Assembly (NCBI GenBank): GCA_963717385.1
Contig: CAVQWE010000026.1
Location: forward strand, 1-64,000
DNA length: 64,000 nt
Reading direction: 5' to 3'
Source of the DNA: Sva-07 sp963717385
GTDB taxonomy: Bacteria; Actinomycetota; Acidimicrobiia; Acidimicrobiales; Ilumatobacteraceae
The notes below the pieces were generated by a model that searched no databases, was not told the DNA's origin, and was given only the letters and a program-made list of their open reading frames with translations. A program made the position numbers and the translations under genes. Below are positions 1-9,882 of the stretch, one piece after another. Positions within the stretch are counted from its first letter, which is position 1. Each line of letters starts with the position of its first letter.

Positions 1-833
1 GATCATCGACCACCTGGTCGGGGATCGCTGCGAGCGCCGCCTTGCGGTCGCCAGCCTTCCACGCGTCCCACATGCGCCTGCAGCTGATCGCCGCGTCCGA
101 GCCATTCGTGGAACGCGGCGTACACCGGCACGTTGAGATAGGCGGCGATGGCGAACTTTGCCGCAGCTCGCACGACCTCGGCGTTCTCGCTGGGACAACA
201 GAAGATGCGCGCAACGATCTCGCGTTCCTCGCCGCCTGCGGCATCGATCACGACCGGCGCCACGGTCGACACGTCTTCGGGTGACAACCAGTTGATGATT
301 GCTCCGTCGGCCTCACGCCCGGCGAGTCGCAACATGCCCTCTCGAAGCGCGGCGACGAGGATCGGTGGGGTCTGCTCGGGCCGCACGCCGAGCTTGAATC
401 CGTTCACCTCGAAGGTGTCGTAGGTGTGCTTGATCTTCTCGCCACCGAGTGCGTCCTTCAAGAAGCGCACGACGTCGCGCACCTTCTTGTACGGCTCCTC
501 GAACGGCACACCGTTCCAGCGCTCGACGATCACGTTGCTCGACGAGCCGATTCCGATCGCAAACCGGCCGGGCGCTGCATCGGCCATCGACGCCACGCTC
601 TGGGCCATGCACGCCGGGGCCCGGGTGTAGGCCGGCACGATGGCGGTGCCGAGACGGAGCCGGGGCTCCCACGCGGCTGCCAGCGCCAACGGGGTGAAGG
701 CGTCGGCCCCATCGGACTCGGCCGACCAGATGTCGGTGTATCCCATGTCGGCGAGCGATGCGAGCTTGTCGCGGTGCGTGTGCAACGGGCCCGGGAGCGG
801 GACGGTCATGCCAGGACGGATCGGGAGCGTCAT
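1..833 (-). CDS. LLM-class F420-dependent oxidoreductase, partial
   Basis: Luciferase-like (beta/alpha)8 flavin/F420 monooxygenase fold. It probably uses reduced F420 to reduce or oxidise a small organic substrate in the cytoplasm; the substrate cannot be told. The family is visible from the N-terminal pattern GYTDIWSAES, the LRLGTAI strand and the RFAIGIGSSS segment before VIVERWNG. The gene runs off the left edge. One frame break lies near position 74: read in one frame the end is nonsense, but dropping one base restores MWDAWKAGDRKAALAAIPDQ, typical of this subfamily. The ATG at 831-833 is used here; a second in-frame ATG eight codons on is possible. It is divergent from the sulfosugar cluster and need not belong to it. 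The presence of cofC later in the window fits an F420-making host. Confidence 0.85.
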
Positions 834-899
834 GGCGCCGAGACTACGCAGTCGGTCTCCAACCGGACGATCAGGACGTTGGTCCTCTGCGCTGGGCGG

Positions 900-917
900 T
901 CACCGCTATTACGGTGA
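900..917. promoter_or_regulatory. Small palindrome between divergent genes, candidate operator
   Basis: TCACCG and CGGTGA arms (6 bp, perfect) flank CTATTA, about 20 bases before the kinase ATG in the 103-base divergent gap. The central TATTAC could be a -10 element for the sugar cluster, but I see no well-spaced -35. This is a guess from position and symmetry only. Confidence 0.3.
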
Positions 918-936
918 GGCGTGCAGAAAGGCTCGG

Positions 937-1890
937 ATGCCCCGTACAACGCATGTCTTCGCCGGTGTCGCGACACACGACACGATTGCGCTCGTCGAGC
1001 GCTACCCGGGCGCCGACGAGCGGGTTGTCGCCACCGAGTTGATGCATGCCGGAGGCGGACCCGCAGCGACCGCAGCCGTTGCTGCGGCTCGGCTCGGCGT
1101 GCCGGTGGCCTTCGTCGGCAGTGTCGGCGATGACGCCGAAGCCGACGCCATTCTCGAGGGACTCATCGCCGAGGGCATCGATGTCAGTGGTGTCGCTCGT
1201 CTCAGCGGCAGCCGATCGGCGTCGAGTGTCGTCATCGTCGATGCCAGCCAGGCGACTCGGGCGATCATCAATCGTCCACCGGCACCACTGCAGCTCGATG
1301 GCCGTGCCCGAGCGCTGCTGGCTGCTGCCCGCTGGGTGCACGTCGATCAGGCCGGATGGGGCGCAGTACACGAGTGGTGGCGAACGGCTCCGCAGCGGCC
1401 ATCGCTCTCGGTCGATGCCGGCAATCCGATCGTCGGCTTCTCCCCCGCTGGCGTCGACCTCTACGTGCCAACGATCTCGGCGCTGCGCAACCGCTACGGC
1501 GACGCAGATCCCGAACACTTGCTCGCCGCCGCCATCGCAGAGGGAGCAAGAACGGTGGTGGCCACCGACGGCGGCTCGGGATCGTTCGCTCTCGGCACCG
1601 ACCCGGAGGCCGTCAACGATGTCGTGCACGTCCCCGGTGAGCGAGGTTCGGTGGTGTCCACGCTCGGCGCCGGCGACGTCTTCCACGGCGCGCTCCTGGC
1701 GGCAACTCACCACGACTTCGATCTCCGCGACGCGCTTCGCTACGCGAACCATGTGGCGTTCTGTTCGTGTCAGGGCCTCGACGGTCGCTCGGCGATCCCC
1801 ACCCACGCCGAGGTCATCGCTGCGCTCGATCCAAGCCCTCGACCCAACGGTCGCGTTCCACTCACATCAACCGAGGACCCGTCACCATGA
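937..1890 (+). CDS. PfkB-family kinase, probable 6-deoxy-6-sulfofructose kinase (YihV-like)
   Basis: Ribokinase/PfkB sugar kinase, 317 aa. It would phosphorylate 6-deoxy-6-sulfofructose at C1 with ATP. The sugar-contact motif GGGPAATAAVAAARLG (residues 39-54) is nearly identical to that of E. coli YihV as I recall it. The C-terminal PfkB signature GAGDVFHGAL carries the catalytic base Asp247. The frame is open further upstream, but MPRTTHVFAGV at 937 is the natural family start. The stop overlaps the aldolase ATG (ATGA at 1887-1890), so the two are probably translationally coupled. Its neighbours (YihT-like aldolase, ketol isomerase, GH31 glycosidase, YihU-like reductase) support sulfoglycolysis. 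Without them a generic ketohexose or tagatose kinase would be possible. Confidence 0.85.
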   Translation: MPRTTHVFAGVATHDTIALVERYPGADERVVATELMHAGGGPAATAAVAAARLGVPVAFVGSVGDDAEADAILEGLIAEGIDVSGVARLSGSRSASSVVIVDASQATRAIINRPPAPLQLDGRARALLAAARWVHVDQAGWGAVHEWWRTAPQRPSLSVDAGNPIVGFSPAGVDLYVPTISALRNRYGDADPEHLLAAAIAEGARTVVATDGGSGSFALGTDPEAVNDVVHVPGERGSVVSTLGAGDVFHGALLAATHHDFDLRDALRYANHVAFCSCQGLDGRSAIPTHAEVIAALDPSPRPNGRVPLTSTEDPSP

Positions 1891-2771
1891 CCACCAACCT
1901 GCTGGATCCGCTCCGTCGCCCGAGCGGAGCGTTCGCGATGCTCGCCGTCGACCAACGAGAAGCACTCCGCGTGATGATGACCGAGGCAGCTGGTGCACCC
2001 GACCCGGTCGACGACGACACCGTGATCCGCTTCAAGCTCGATGCCGCACGCATCCTCAGCCCGTACGCATCCGCCGTGCTCATCGACCGGCAGTTCGCAT
2101 TCGATCGAGCCGTCGAGGCCGGCGTCGTCGCCGACGGCTGCGGCCTGATCTCATCTGCTGATCAGTTCATCGAAGCGCACGGTCAGCTCGTCGGCGAGGT
2201 CGAGATCGATCGACTCGTCGATCCGGCGAGCGTTCGCGATCGCGGTGCCGTCGCTCTGAAACTCCTGGTCTTGCATCGTCCCGATCAGCCGGCCACCAGC
2301 CGCATCGCAATGGTGAACGAGTTCGTGGCGCTCTGCGCCGACGCCGGTCTCGCGAGCATCATCGAGCCGATCTGCAAACCACCTCTCGACGACTCGGTTG
2401 CGTGGGATCACGACGACGCGATCGTCGACGCCGCCAGCGAACTCGGCGCGCTGGGTGCGGACTTGTACAAGGGCGAGATGCCCCTGAGCGGCAGCGGCGA
2501 CGAGTCCGAGATGCGCGAGCGTTGCGCCGCTGTCGACGCCGCCGTCGCGTCGCCATGGGTGATCCTGTCGTCGGGCGTTGCCGAAGCCGACTTCCCTCGC
2601 GCGATCGAGATCGCGTGCGGCGCCGGCGCATCGGGCTTCCTCGCCGGGCGCGCCGTCTGGGCGTCGTGCCTCGGCGCCGATGACGTCAACCAGTGCCTCG
2701 CCGGGCCCGCGGTCGACCGGCTCCAACGCTTCGCCGGCATTGCCGACCACGTCGTGGCGGCACGGCCATGA
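1887..2771 (+). CDS. yihT: Class I aldolase, probable 6-deoxy-6-sulfofructose-1-phosphate aldolase (YihT-like)
   Basis: 294 aa (YihT is 292). It would cleave sulfofructose-1-phosphate to dihydroxyacetone phosphate and 3-sulfolactaldehyde by a Schiff-base mechanism. Lys195 in LYKGEMPL sits where the YihT catalytic lysine is. Long stretches read like YihT: GAFAMLAVDQREALR (about residues 15-29), ALKLLVLHRPDQP, PWVILSSGV and GASGFLAGRAVWAS. The last motif distinguishes this LacD/YihT branch well. The gene starts inside the kinase stop codon (ATGA overlap) and ends 37 bases before the isomerase. The other member of this fold, tagatose-bisphosphate aldolase LacD, is less likely because the match is closer to YihT and a YihU-type reductase is present. 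Confidence 0.88.
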   Translation: MTTNLLDPLRRPSGAFAMLAVDQREALRVMMTEAAGAPDPVDDDTVIRFKLDAARILSPYASAVLIDRQFAFDRAVEAGVVADGCGLISSADQFIEAHGQLVGEVEIDRLVDPASVRDRGAVALKLLVLHRPDQPATSRIAMVNEFVALCADAGLASIIEPICKPPLDDSVAWDHDDAIVDAASELGALGADLYKGEMPLSGSGDESEMRERCAAVDAAVASPWVILSSGVAEADFPRAIEIACGAGASGFLAGRAVWASCLGADDVNQCLAGPAVDRLQRFAGIADHVVAARP

Positions 2772-2808
2772 CCATCTCGACAGTCGACCCACCACGCGAA
2801 AGATCCAC

Positions 2809-4214
2809 ATGTCCACCGCAGTAGTCATCCCCACCGCTCGCCCGACGTTCGACATCCCCACCGCAACCACCTACGCCGACGCCGCTGTTGCGTTGCTCGA
2901 GAGACCTCGGCGCCGAGGTCGTCCGCCCCGACGAGCTCGTGATGGACCCCACCCAGGTCCCCGGCGCGAAAGCGCTGCTGGATCGACACCCCGACCTGAT
3001 CGTGCACGTGTGTGCGTCGTTCTCCGACGCCAGCCCTGCGCTCGAGCTGTACCGAGGGCTGGACCGACCGGTCCTGCTGTGGGCGTTCCGCGAGCCGGGC
3101 GAGCCCGGCGATCGGCTGCTGCTCAACTCGTTCTGCGGCGCCAATCTGGCCGCCCACGCCCTGGTGCGCGCCGGCGTCGATGTGCGCCTCTGCTACGGCA
3201 ATCCCGACGAGCCGGCGGTTCGCGACCTGCTCGCCGCAGCGCTCGCCGGAGCGTTGCCGCCTGCACCTGCGCTGCCGGACATCGGTCGGCGATCGCGCCC
3301 CACGTGCCGTGGCGATCGCAGCCCTCGACCGACTCCGCGGCCAACGCATCGGGGTGCTCGGTGAGCCACCACACGGTTTCACCCCCAGCGAATTCGAACC
3401 CGACCTGCTGCGCGACCTGTTCGGCCTCGAGGTCGAGGCCCTCGCGCTCGACGTGATGTTCGACGAGATCGAACGCGTTGCCCGACCCGACCGCGAGCAC
3501 GAACTCGCCGCAGCGATGACGTGGCAACCGAGCCTGGCAGACCTCGAAAAGGGTGTGCTCGACACGTTCGCAGCGGTCACGATCGCGCTGCGTGAGTGGC
3601 ACGAGAACGAACGCCTCTCGGCGCTGTCGATCCGTTGCTGGCCAGAGTTCCCCACCGAACTCGGTGTGTGTCCGTGCTCGGCACTGTCGCGTCTGGCCGA
3701 CGAGGAGGTCGCCACGCAGTGCGAGCGTGACGTCTACGGCGCCACCACGATGCTGTTGATGGCGGCACTCGGATCCGGTCCGAGTTACCTCGTCGACACC
3801 GTCGACGTGGTCGCCGGTGACAACGTCGTGCGCTTCTGGCACTGTGGCTCGGCCGCAACCGGGCTGGCCGCCGACCCGGCCGATGCCACCCAGTTCACCC
3901 ACTGCAATCGCAAGATCGGCGTCGTCGGCAACTTCGCGCTCCGCCCGGGTCCGGTGATCGCCGTCCGCCTCACCGAAGATCCGAGCCGGCCCGGCTCGCT
4001 GCGCATGCTGATCGCGTCGGGCACCGCGCTCGACCGGCCCAACCGATTCCAGGGCAACACCGCCGACGTGCAGCTCGATTCCGATGCGAACCGGTTCGTC
4101 GAGTCACTCGTCACCGGCGGGTTCCCGCACCACACCGTGTTGGCGTGGAACGACATCCGGCCCGGCCTGCGAGCGGTGGCTGACGAGCTCGGCATCCCCG
4201 TGGTCGAATTCTGA
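2809..4214 (+). CDS. FucI/AraA-fold sugar isomerase, probable sulfoquinovose isomerase (two frame breaks)
   Basis: Aldose-ketose isomerase of the L-fucose/L-arabinose isomerase superfamily, 467 aa after correcting two extra bases (near 2901 and 3285). In the pathway it would turn sulfoquinovose into sulfofructose, the job YihS does in E. coli with an unrelated fold. The C-terminal half carries the family pattern CWPEF...G..PC..LSRLADE...CERDVYGA (about residues 275-310) and a late HNTV-like segment HHTVLAWNDIRPGL. The gene lies 37 bases after the aldolase and 10 before the GH31 gene. Sulfoquinovose as substrate is inferred only from the neighbours; another aldose remains possible. The N-terminus AVVIPTARPTFDIPTA starts at ATG 2809. 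Confidence 0.75.
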
Positions 4215-4224
4215 GCCGGCCGAC

Positions 4225-6565
4225 ATGACCGACGAGCGACCCACCACCACCCACGCCTCGATCTCCGGCGCGTCGGACTGGATCCTGCGGCGGGCACGCG
4301 TCGCCCACGTCGGCCCCGACACGGTCGATCTCGACGTCGATGCACTGCCGGCGATCGAGCTGGCAGGCACGCCAGGTTGGCTCACCGGCGAGCCCCTGAT
4401 CGACCAGGGCGTCGAGATGTCGATGCCGAACCTGCCGACCGACCTGCCCCTGCCCGATGCCGACGTGCGTCCGTTCCGATGTCGGGTCGAGATCGTCGGG
4501 CCAGCGGCCGTGCGGATCGTTGTCGCCCCCGCCGGAGCGCGCGTCTTCACCGAACAGCCGACCTGGCTCGGCATCGTGACCGAGCCGACCATCGGGTCGA
4601 CCTCGGGCAGCATCGTCGTCGACGACACCCAGGTGGTCGTCGAGACCGCCGAGTGCCGGCTGACGATCGGACTGGCGCCGTTCACGATCGAGTTCGGCGA
4701 CCCCACCACGCCGACGCTGCGAACGGCCGAACGACTCCGACAAGTCGCTGGATTCCCGATGGCACCACCGGTTCGCTTCCGAGAGCATGGCTCCGACGCC
4801 GGGCAGCAACGGATCATCGTCAATCTCGAACTCGGCAGCGACGAACAGATTCTCGGGTTCGGAGAACAGTTCTCGCGGGTGGTCAAGAACGGCCAGCAAC
4901 TCCTGCTGCGCTGCGAGGACGCGCTCGGCACGGGCACCGGGCTCGCCTACAAACCCGCGCCCGTGTGGCATTCCACCCGCGGCTACATGGGCTTCATCAA
5001 CACCGGCGCCGAGGTGGCAGTCGACGTCGGCCACGTTCGCCCGAGCGTCTTGTCGCTCGACACCGCCGACGAAGCCCTCGATCTGTACTTGTTCGGCGGC
5101 AGCCGACCCGGCAGACCGACTTGCGGCCTATACGACGCTCACCGGCCGGGGCGACCGCCCGCCGTTGTGGGCGTTCGGGTACTGGATGGGTCGGTGCCGC
5201 TATCACAGCAACCACGAGATGCTCGCGATCGCCGACGAGATGCGCGAGCGACGACATCCCCATCGATGTCCTCCACGTCGATCCCGATTGGCTGGTGGTC
5301 GACCGGCTCAACACCGACTTCATCTGGAACACCGCCCGATTCGGCGAACTCGACCGATTCGTTGCCGACCTGGCCGAACGCGGCACCCGGTTGTCGGTGT
5401 GGGAGGTGCCCTACATCGACCCGATCTCGCCTCGATACGCCGAGGCCGAAGCCGCCGGGTTCCTCGCACGCACCCCGACGGGTGAGGTCGCCGAACTGCG
5501 TGGCACACCGACACCCGACGGCCGGCACCGCGGCCTGCTCGACGTCACCAACCCCGACGCGATCCACTGGTGGCAGGCGCTCCACGAGCCGTTCCTCGAC
5601 GCGGGCGTCGCCGTGTTCAAGACCGATTTCGGCGAGGGCTGCCCCGACGAGATCGCCACCGTCGATGGCACCCCAGCGAACCACATGCACAATCTGTACC
5701 CGCTGCGGTACAACGCTGCTGTCAGCAACGCCATACGTGCCCGTACCGGCAGGGCGCCGCTCGTGTGGGGTCGAAGCGGCTGGGCCGGCTCGCACCGATA
5801 CCCCGGACAGTGGGGCGGCGACGCCGAGTCGACCGTGGCCGGCATGCAGGCCACGTTGCGCGGCGGTCTCTCACATGCGCTGTCGAACCCCGGGTTCTGG
5901 AGCCATGACATCGGCGGCTTCTTCGGTCCGGAACTCACGCCGGGTCTCTACGTTCGATGGACCCAGTTCGGCGCTCTCTCGCCACTGATGCGTGCGCACG
6001 GGTTACGGCCGCGCGAACCCTGGGCGTTCGGCGACGATGCGTTGGAGATCGCTCGCGACTGGATCCGGCTGCGGTACTCGCTGCTTCCGTACCTCTGGCA
6101 GGTCGCCGGCGAGGTCTCACGACGCGGGTTGCCGATGATGCGTCCGTTGGCGCTCGAGTTCCCCGACGATCCCATCGCACCGTCGATCGACGACCAGTTC
6201 CTCCTCGGCGGCGACCTGCTGGTTGCGCCGGTCCTCGATGACACCATGCAGACCGTTGCGCGCCGCGTGTACCTCCCCGCCGGCCGGTGGTTCGATTTCG
6301 CCACCGATGCACTCTTCGACGGGCCCGGGATTCTTCACGCATCGACGTCCCGATCGAGTCGATGCCGCTGTTCGTCCGCGACGGGGCCCGACTCCCGCGG
6401 ATCGACGTCGACACCGGGGTCCGCAACACCGACGACCTGCTCGAGCGGGCATGGACGCTGCACATCTACGGCGACGGCGATCGCCACATCGACGACCCGA
6501 GACTCGAAGGTTTCGATGGCAACCCGCTGGACCCGGTCGCCGTCGTCCACCACGGCCCACGGTGA
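4225..6565 (+). CDS. Glycoside hydrolase family 31 (YicI-like), candidate sulfoquinovosidase (three frame breaks)
   Basis: Retaining alpha-glycosidase, 779 aa after correcting an extra C at 5103-5104, an extra base near 5247 and a missing base near 6338. The nucleophile is Asp467 in VFKTDFGEG and the acid/base is Asp532 in QWGGDAES, 65 residues apart as in E. coli YicI. GLSHALSNPGFWSHDIGGF and MRPLALEFPDDP are also YicI-like, and the length is closer to YicI (772) than to YihQ (678). I do not see the Arg-x-x-Trp pair that YihQ uses to hold the sulfonate. It may release sulfoquinovose from glycosides by a different binding mode, or be an alpha-xylosidase/glucosidase serving another sugar. No signal peptide: cytoplasmic. 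Confidence 0.8.
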
Positions 6566-6606
6566 CCGTCGACCTCGGCCCCAACATCGACGAAAGGCAC
6601 TCCATC

Positions 6607-7504
6607 ATGACGCAGACACCAGACCCGGAACATCGACACGATTGCGGTCATCGGGCTCGGCAAGATGGGTGGAGGCGTCGCCCGCAACCTCGCCCGTCAC
6701 CCCGGATTCGAGGTGCACGTGTTCGACGTCTCTGCCGAGGCGGTCGCCAGGTGCGTCGAGGCGGGGGCGACCGCATCGGACACCATGGTCGAGGCGGTCA
6801 CCGAGGCCGACCTCGTGGTGACCAGCCTGCCGATGCCTGCCGACGTGCACGAGGCGTATGTCGCGCTCGCTCCTCGCCTGTCCGAACGGGCGATCGCCAT
6901 GGACACCTCGACGATCGATCCGGACACGGCGCGTACGGTTGCCGACCTCGTGGGCGAACACCGATTCGTTTCGTGTCTGCTCGGCAAGGGTCCGGCCCAG
7001 GCCGAGTCGGGAGACCTGCCGCTGTTCGTCGGTGGCCCCGACGATGCGCTCGACGAACTCGACCCGGTGTTCGCGTGTATCGGCGACAACGTGCACCGGA
7101 TGGGCTCGGTCGAAGCAGCGACCGCATTCAAGCTGGTGTCGAACCTGATCGGCATGACCAACCTCGCCGTGCTCGCCGAGGGGTACGCGCTGTGTCGGCG
7201 GGCGGGCGTCAGCGACGAGGCGTTCACCGAGTCGCTGGCCGACACCGGGGCGTGGTCGTACCAGGCCGATGTTCGCCTGCCGTGGATGATCGCCGACGAC
7301 TTCGCACCCCGGTTCCCCGTTGCGTTGGGCCTCAAGGACCTCTACCTGACGTTGGAGATGGCGGCGCGCTGGGGCCTCGCCGCCCCCGTCGGCGCTGCTG
7401 GCATGTCGCAACTGGCCAGCGCAGCCGCCCACGGACACGCAGCGTCCGATGTCAACGCCATCTTGGAAGTCGTCGACCCGCTCCGCACCGCCCGCAACAG
7501 CTGA
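6607..7504 (+). CDS. NAD(P)-dependent beta-hydroxyacid-type reductase, probable sulfolactaldehyde reductase (YihU-like)
   Basis: 6-phosphogluconate/3-hydroxyisobutyrate dehydrogenase superfamily, 298 aa after removing one extra G at 6627-6628 (same length as YihU). In the pathway it would reduce 3-sulfolactaldehyde to dihydroxypropanesulfonate. The Rossmann motif IAVIGLGKMGGGVARNLA is at residues 13-30, and the catalytic Lys175 is in FKLVSNLIG. The sulfonate/carboxylate loop reads LLGKGPAQAESGDLPLF, with Lys where, as I recall, YihU has Arg, so substrate choice is not certain. ATG 6607 starts MTQTPDPNIDT once the break is fixed. It is the last gene of the cluster; 9 bases separate it from the convergent thioesterase. 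I see no exporter for the C3 sulfonate. Confidence 0.78.
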
Positions 7505-7513
7505 CGTTCGGGT

Positions 7514-8320
7514 TCAGCGCTTCCAGTAGCGAACGATCACCGACTGGCTGGCGGTGGCCAGCAGCGTGCCGTCCTGGGCGAACATGTGCACGAGGCCGTG
7601 ACCGAAGCCCCGCTCGACCGCATGGACCCGGATGTCCATCAGCACCCATTCGGTCGGCACCATCCGACACACACGCAAGGTGTTGTCGAGGCTGTTGCCG
7701 CCCGCCCGCGCGCCCAGCGCTTGCCCGACGCCCATCGGTACGAAGTCGCCCAGGATCGCGAGCGTGGTGGCGTCGACGCCGGTGATCACATCGGGCAGGC
7801 GCGCCCACAGCAACGTCTGCCCGTCGCCCTGCTCGCTGCCGTCGAGCTGGTCGAAGGGACGGGCCTTGACCATCCGCTCCTCCAGCCGGTCGTTGATCGT
7901 GCCGGCCGACTCGGCGAAGTGCGGGCGTTCGCGGCACTCCTCGGGCGGCGGCACGTTCTCGGGCATCTGCTCCCACTGGCCCGCCGCTTCCATCGGGCGG
8001 TCGCCGAGTGCGGCGTTGACGGTGAGGATTTCGCGGTCGGCGACATGGCACACCGCGCGTGCCTGGGTGATCTGGTGTCCGTGGACTGCAAGGGTCACGT
8101 CGATGTCGAGCACCTCACCGGGCTTCGCATATGACAGGTACTGCGCCGTCGCCCACACACACTGGCGCCCTGAGGTTCCCTCCATCGCCGAGATCGCCGC
8201 GGCCAGACCAGAGCCGCCGAACATGAAGTTCCCGGTTGTCGAGATGCCCTCGGTGACGGGCAGCTTCCAACGGAATGGGTTGTGGGTGGGTTCGAGCCCG
8301 AGAAAGGTGCGTGAGTCCAT
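7514..8320 (-). CDS. Acyl-CoA thioesterase, TesB-like double hotdog
   Basis: 268 aa, two hotdog halves. It probably hydrolyses acyl-CoA to free acid and CoA in the cytoplasm. Family signs are GNFMFGGSGLAAAISAME (helix of the first hotdog), the RVCRMVPTEWVLMDIRVHAVERGFGHG strand-turn region in the second half, and the ending HMFAQDGTLLATASQSVIVR, which is the usual TesB C-terminus. The frame stays open far upstream, but ATG 8320 (MDSRTFLGLEPTHNPF) is the natural start. The next gene (amidase) is divergent, 39 bases away, so the short gap must hold both promoters. The acyl chain specificity cannot be read. Confidence 0.75.
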   Translation of the reverse strand: MDSRTFLGLEPTHNPFRWKLPVTEGISTTGNFMFGGSGLAAAISAMEGTSGRQCVWATAQYLSYAKPGEVLDIDVTLAVHGHQITQARAVCHVADREILTVNAALGDRPMEAAGQWEQMPENVPPPEECRERPHFAESAGTINDRLEERMVKARPFDQLDGSEQGDGQTLLWARLPDVITGVDATTLAILGDFVPMGVGQALGARAGGNSLDNTLRVCRMVPTEWVLMDIRVHAVERGFGHGLVHMFAQDGTLLATASQSVIVRYWKR

Positions 8321-8359
8321 GGCGACGCCGATCGTAGGCGGGCCGTATCGTCTCGCCCC

Positions 8360-9826
8360 ATGAGTTCTGACACATGGACAGGTGACGCGGTTGGACTGGT
8401 CGAGGCATTCCGGTCGGGTGAGCGGTCGCCGAGCGAAGAGTTGGAGGCCTCGTTCGCAGCGGTGGACGCCAGCGATCTGAACGCGGTGTGCTTCGAAGAT
8501 CGTGATGCCGCTCGGGCCGCCGCCGCAGCTGCCGACGTGAACATGCCGTTCGGCGGTGTGCCGGTCGGCGTCAAGGAGTTGACTCCCGTGGCGGGCTGGC
8601 CCGACAACGAAGCATCGGTGCCGCTCGACGGCACCATGGCGTCGCAGACCGCAACGATGGTGCAGCGTCTGGTCGATCGGGGCGGAGCGGTCCTCGCAGG
8701 GCAGACAACTGCGAGCGAGTTCGGTGGTGTCAACCTCACCCGCACCAAGCTCCACGGAGCCACCCACAACCCGTGGCAGCTGGGCAAGACCCCTGGCGGA
8801 TCTTCCGGCGGTTCCGCGTCGGTCGTCGCCGGTGCGATCTACCCGATCGCCACGGGCGGAGACGGCGGCGGATCGATTCGCATCCCGGCCGGGTTCACCG
8901 GGCTCGTCGGGTTGAAGGGCACGTTCGGACGTATTCCCCGTGGCCCCCATGCCGAGTACGGCAACCTCACGGTGTCGACGGGCTGCATGGCGCGCTCGGT
9001 GCGCGACACCGCCCGCTGGTTCGACGTCACCAACGGTCACGACCCGCGCGATCCCCTGAGCCTGCCGAGGGTCGAGGGCTGGGAGGCCGGACTCGGATCG
9101 CTCCTCGACGACCTACGCGGCGCCAGAGTGGCAGTGGTCGACGACTGGGGTGGTGCAGTGGTCTCGCCGATCATGTGGGAGCTGCTCGACGAGGCCGCCG
9201 GCCAACTCATCGACGATCTGGGGCTGCGACGCATCGACGGCGTCGACACCAACGTGCCGCGCATGGGCGGCGCCTGGTCGATCTCCGGGATGATCTCGAT
9301 CGCCGCACAGCTCGGCGACAGGTGGCCCGACTGCGCCGACGACCTCACCCCGGAGATGCGCTTCGGCCTCGAAGCGACCGCCGGCAAGTACGACGCCACC
9401 GCGCGTGCCCGCATCGAGCGCCGTCGCACCGAGGTCAACGAGGCAATGGCGCGCATCTTCGATCCGGCTGACGGGGTCGACTTCGTGATCACTGCCACCA
9501 ACCCCGACGTGGCCTTCGACGCCGAGGGCCCGATCGCGTCGGTGTTCGGCGGCATCGACGCGGGCGCCGCCAACAACGGTCGCCTCACGTTCCCGGCCAA
9601 CCTCCACGGCAACCCGGCGATTTCGGTGCCGGCCGGATTCCTCGACGGTCTCCCGATCGGCCTGCAGATCGTCGGCCGCCACTTCTCCGAGCCGCTGCTC
9701 CTCGACCTGGCTCTCACGATGGAGCGCAACCGCCCCTGGCCCCTGACCGCCCCTGCCGGCGGCGACTCGCAGACTCATCGCCGCCCCCGCCGGGCGATGA
9801 GCTTCGGCGACACCTGCCGTCGCTGA
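8360..9826 (+). CDS. Amidase-signature family hydrolase
   Basis: 488 aa amide hydrolase of the AS family. The Ser-cisSer-Lys triad is visible: Lys72 in VGVKELTPV, cis-Ser148 in PGGSSGGSA and nucleophile Ser172 in GGDGGGSIRIPAGF. The substrate may be an aryl or acyl amide or a carbamate; the sequence does not say. It is not GatA: there are no gatB/gatC partners. The last 15 or so residues are Arg-rich and overlap the hairpin at 9796-9834. Downstream, 56 bases on, lies an acyl-CoA synthetase in the same direction, so the freed acid could be activated to a CoA ester, which is an inference from order only. Confidence 0.85.
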   Translation: MSSDTWTGDAVGLVEAFRSGERSPSEELEASFAAVDASDLNAVCFEDRDAARAAAAAADVNMPFGGVPVGVKELTPVAGWPDNEASVPLDGTMASQTATMVQRLVDRGGAVLAGQTTASEFGGVNLTRTKLHGATHNPWQLGKTPGGSSGGSASVVAGAIYPIATGGDGGGSIRIPAGFTGLVGLKGTFGRIPRGPHAEYGNLTVSTGCMARSVRDTARWFDVTNGHDPRDPLSLPRVEGWEAGLGSLLDDLRGARVAVVDDWGGAVVSPIMWELLDEAAGQLIDDLGLRRIDGVDTNVPRMGGAWSISGMISIAAQLGDRWPDCADDLTPEMRFGLEATAGKYDATARARIERRRTEVNEAMARIFDPADGVDFVITATNPDVAFDAEGPIASVFGGIDAGAANNGRLTFPANLHGNPAISVPAGFLDGLPIGLQIVGRHFSEPLLLDLALTMERNRPWPLTAPAGGDSQTHRRPRRAMSFGDTCRR

Positions 9827-9834
9827 AACTCATC
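9796..9834. terminator. Hairpin overlapping amidase stop codon
   Basis: Arms GATGAG/CTCATC, TTC/GAA and GCGAC/GTCGC pair around CACCTGC-type loop sequence, giving about 14 pairs with two single mismatches. It spans the amidase stop (9824-9826). There is no T-run, as is common in actinobacteria. Its outer GATGAG..CTCATC resembles the palindromes at 21292 and 63653. Confidence 0.5.
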
Positions 9835-9882
9835 ACAACTCGCCCTCGCTGTCCGGATCGCCCGGCGAATAGGTTCGCGACC

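Noticed and set aside
871..1806. Long open frame on the minus strand opposite the kinase
   Set aside because: Codon-position shadow of a GC-rich gene; the protein is Arg/Asp-rich with no family features.
4225..6565. GH31 gene as a decayed pseudogene
   Set aside because: All catalytic motifs survive, frame breaks are single-base, and the same error type hits argG, rnhB and otsA.
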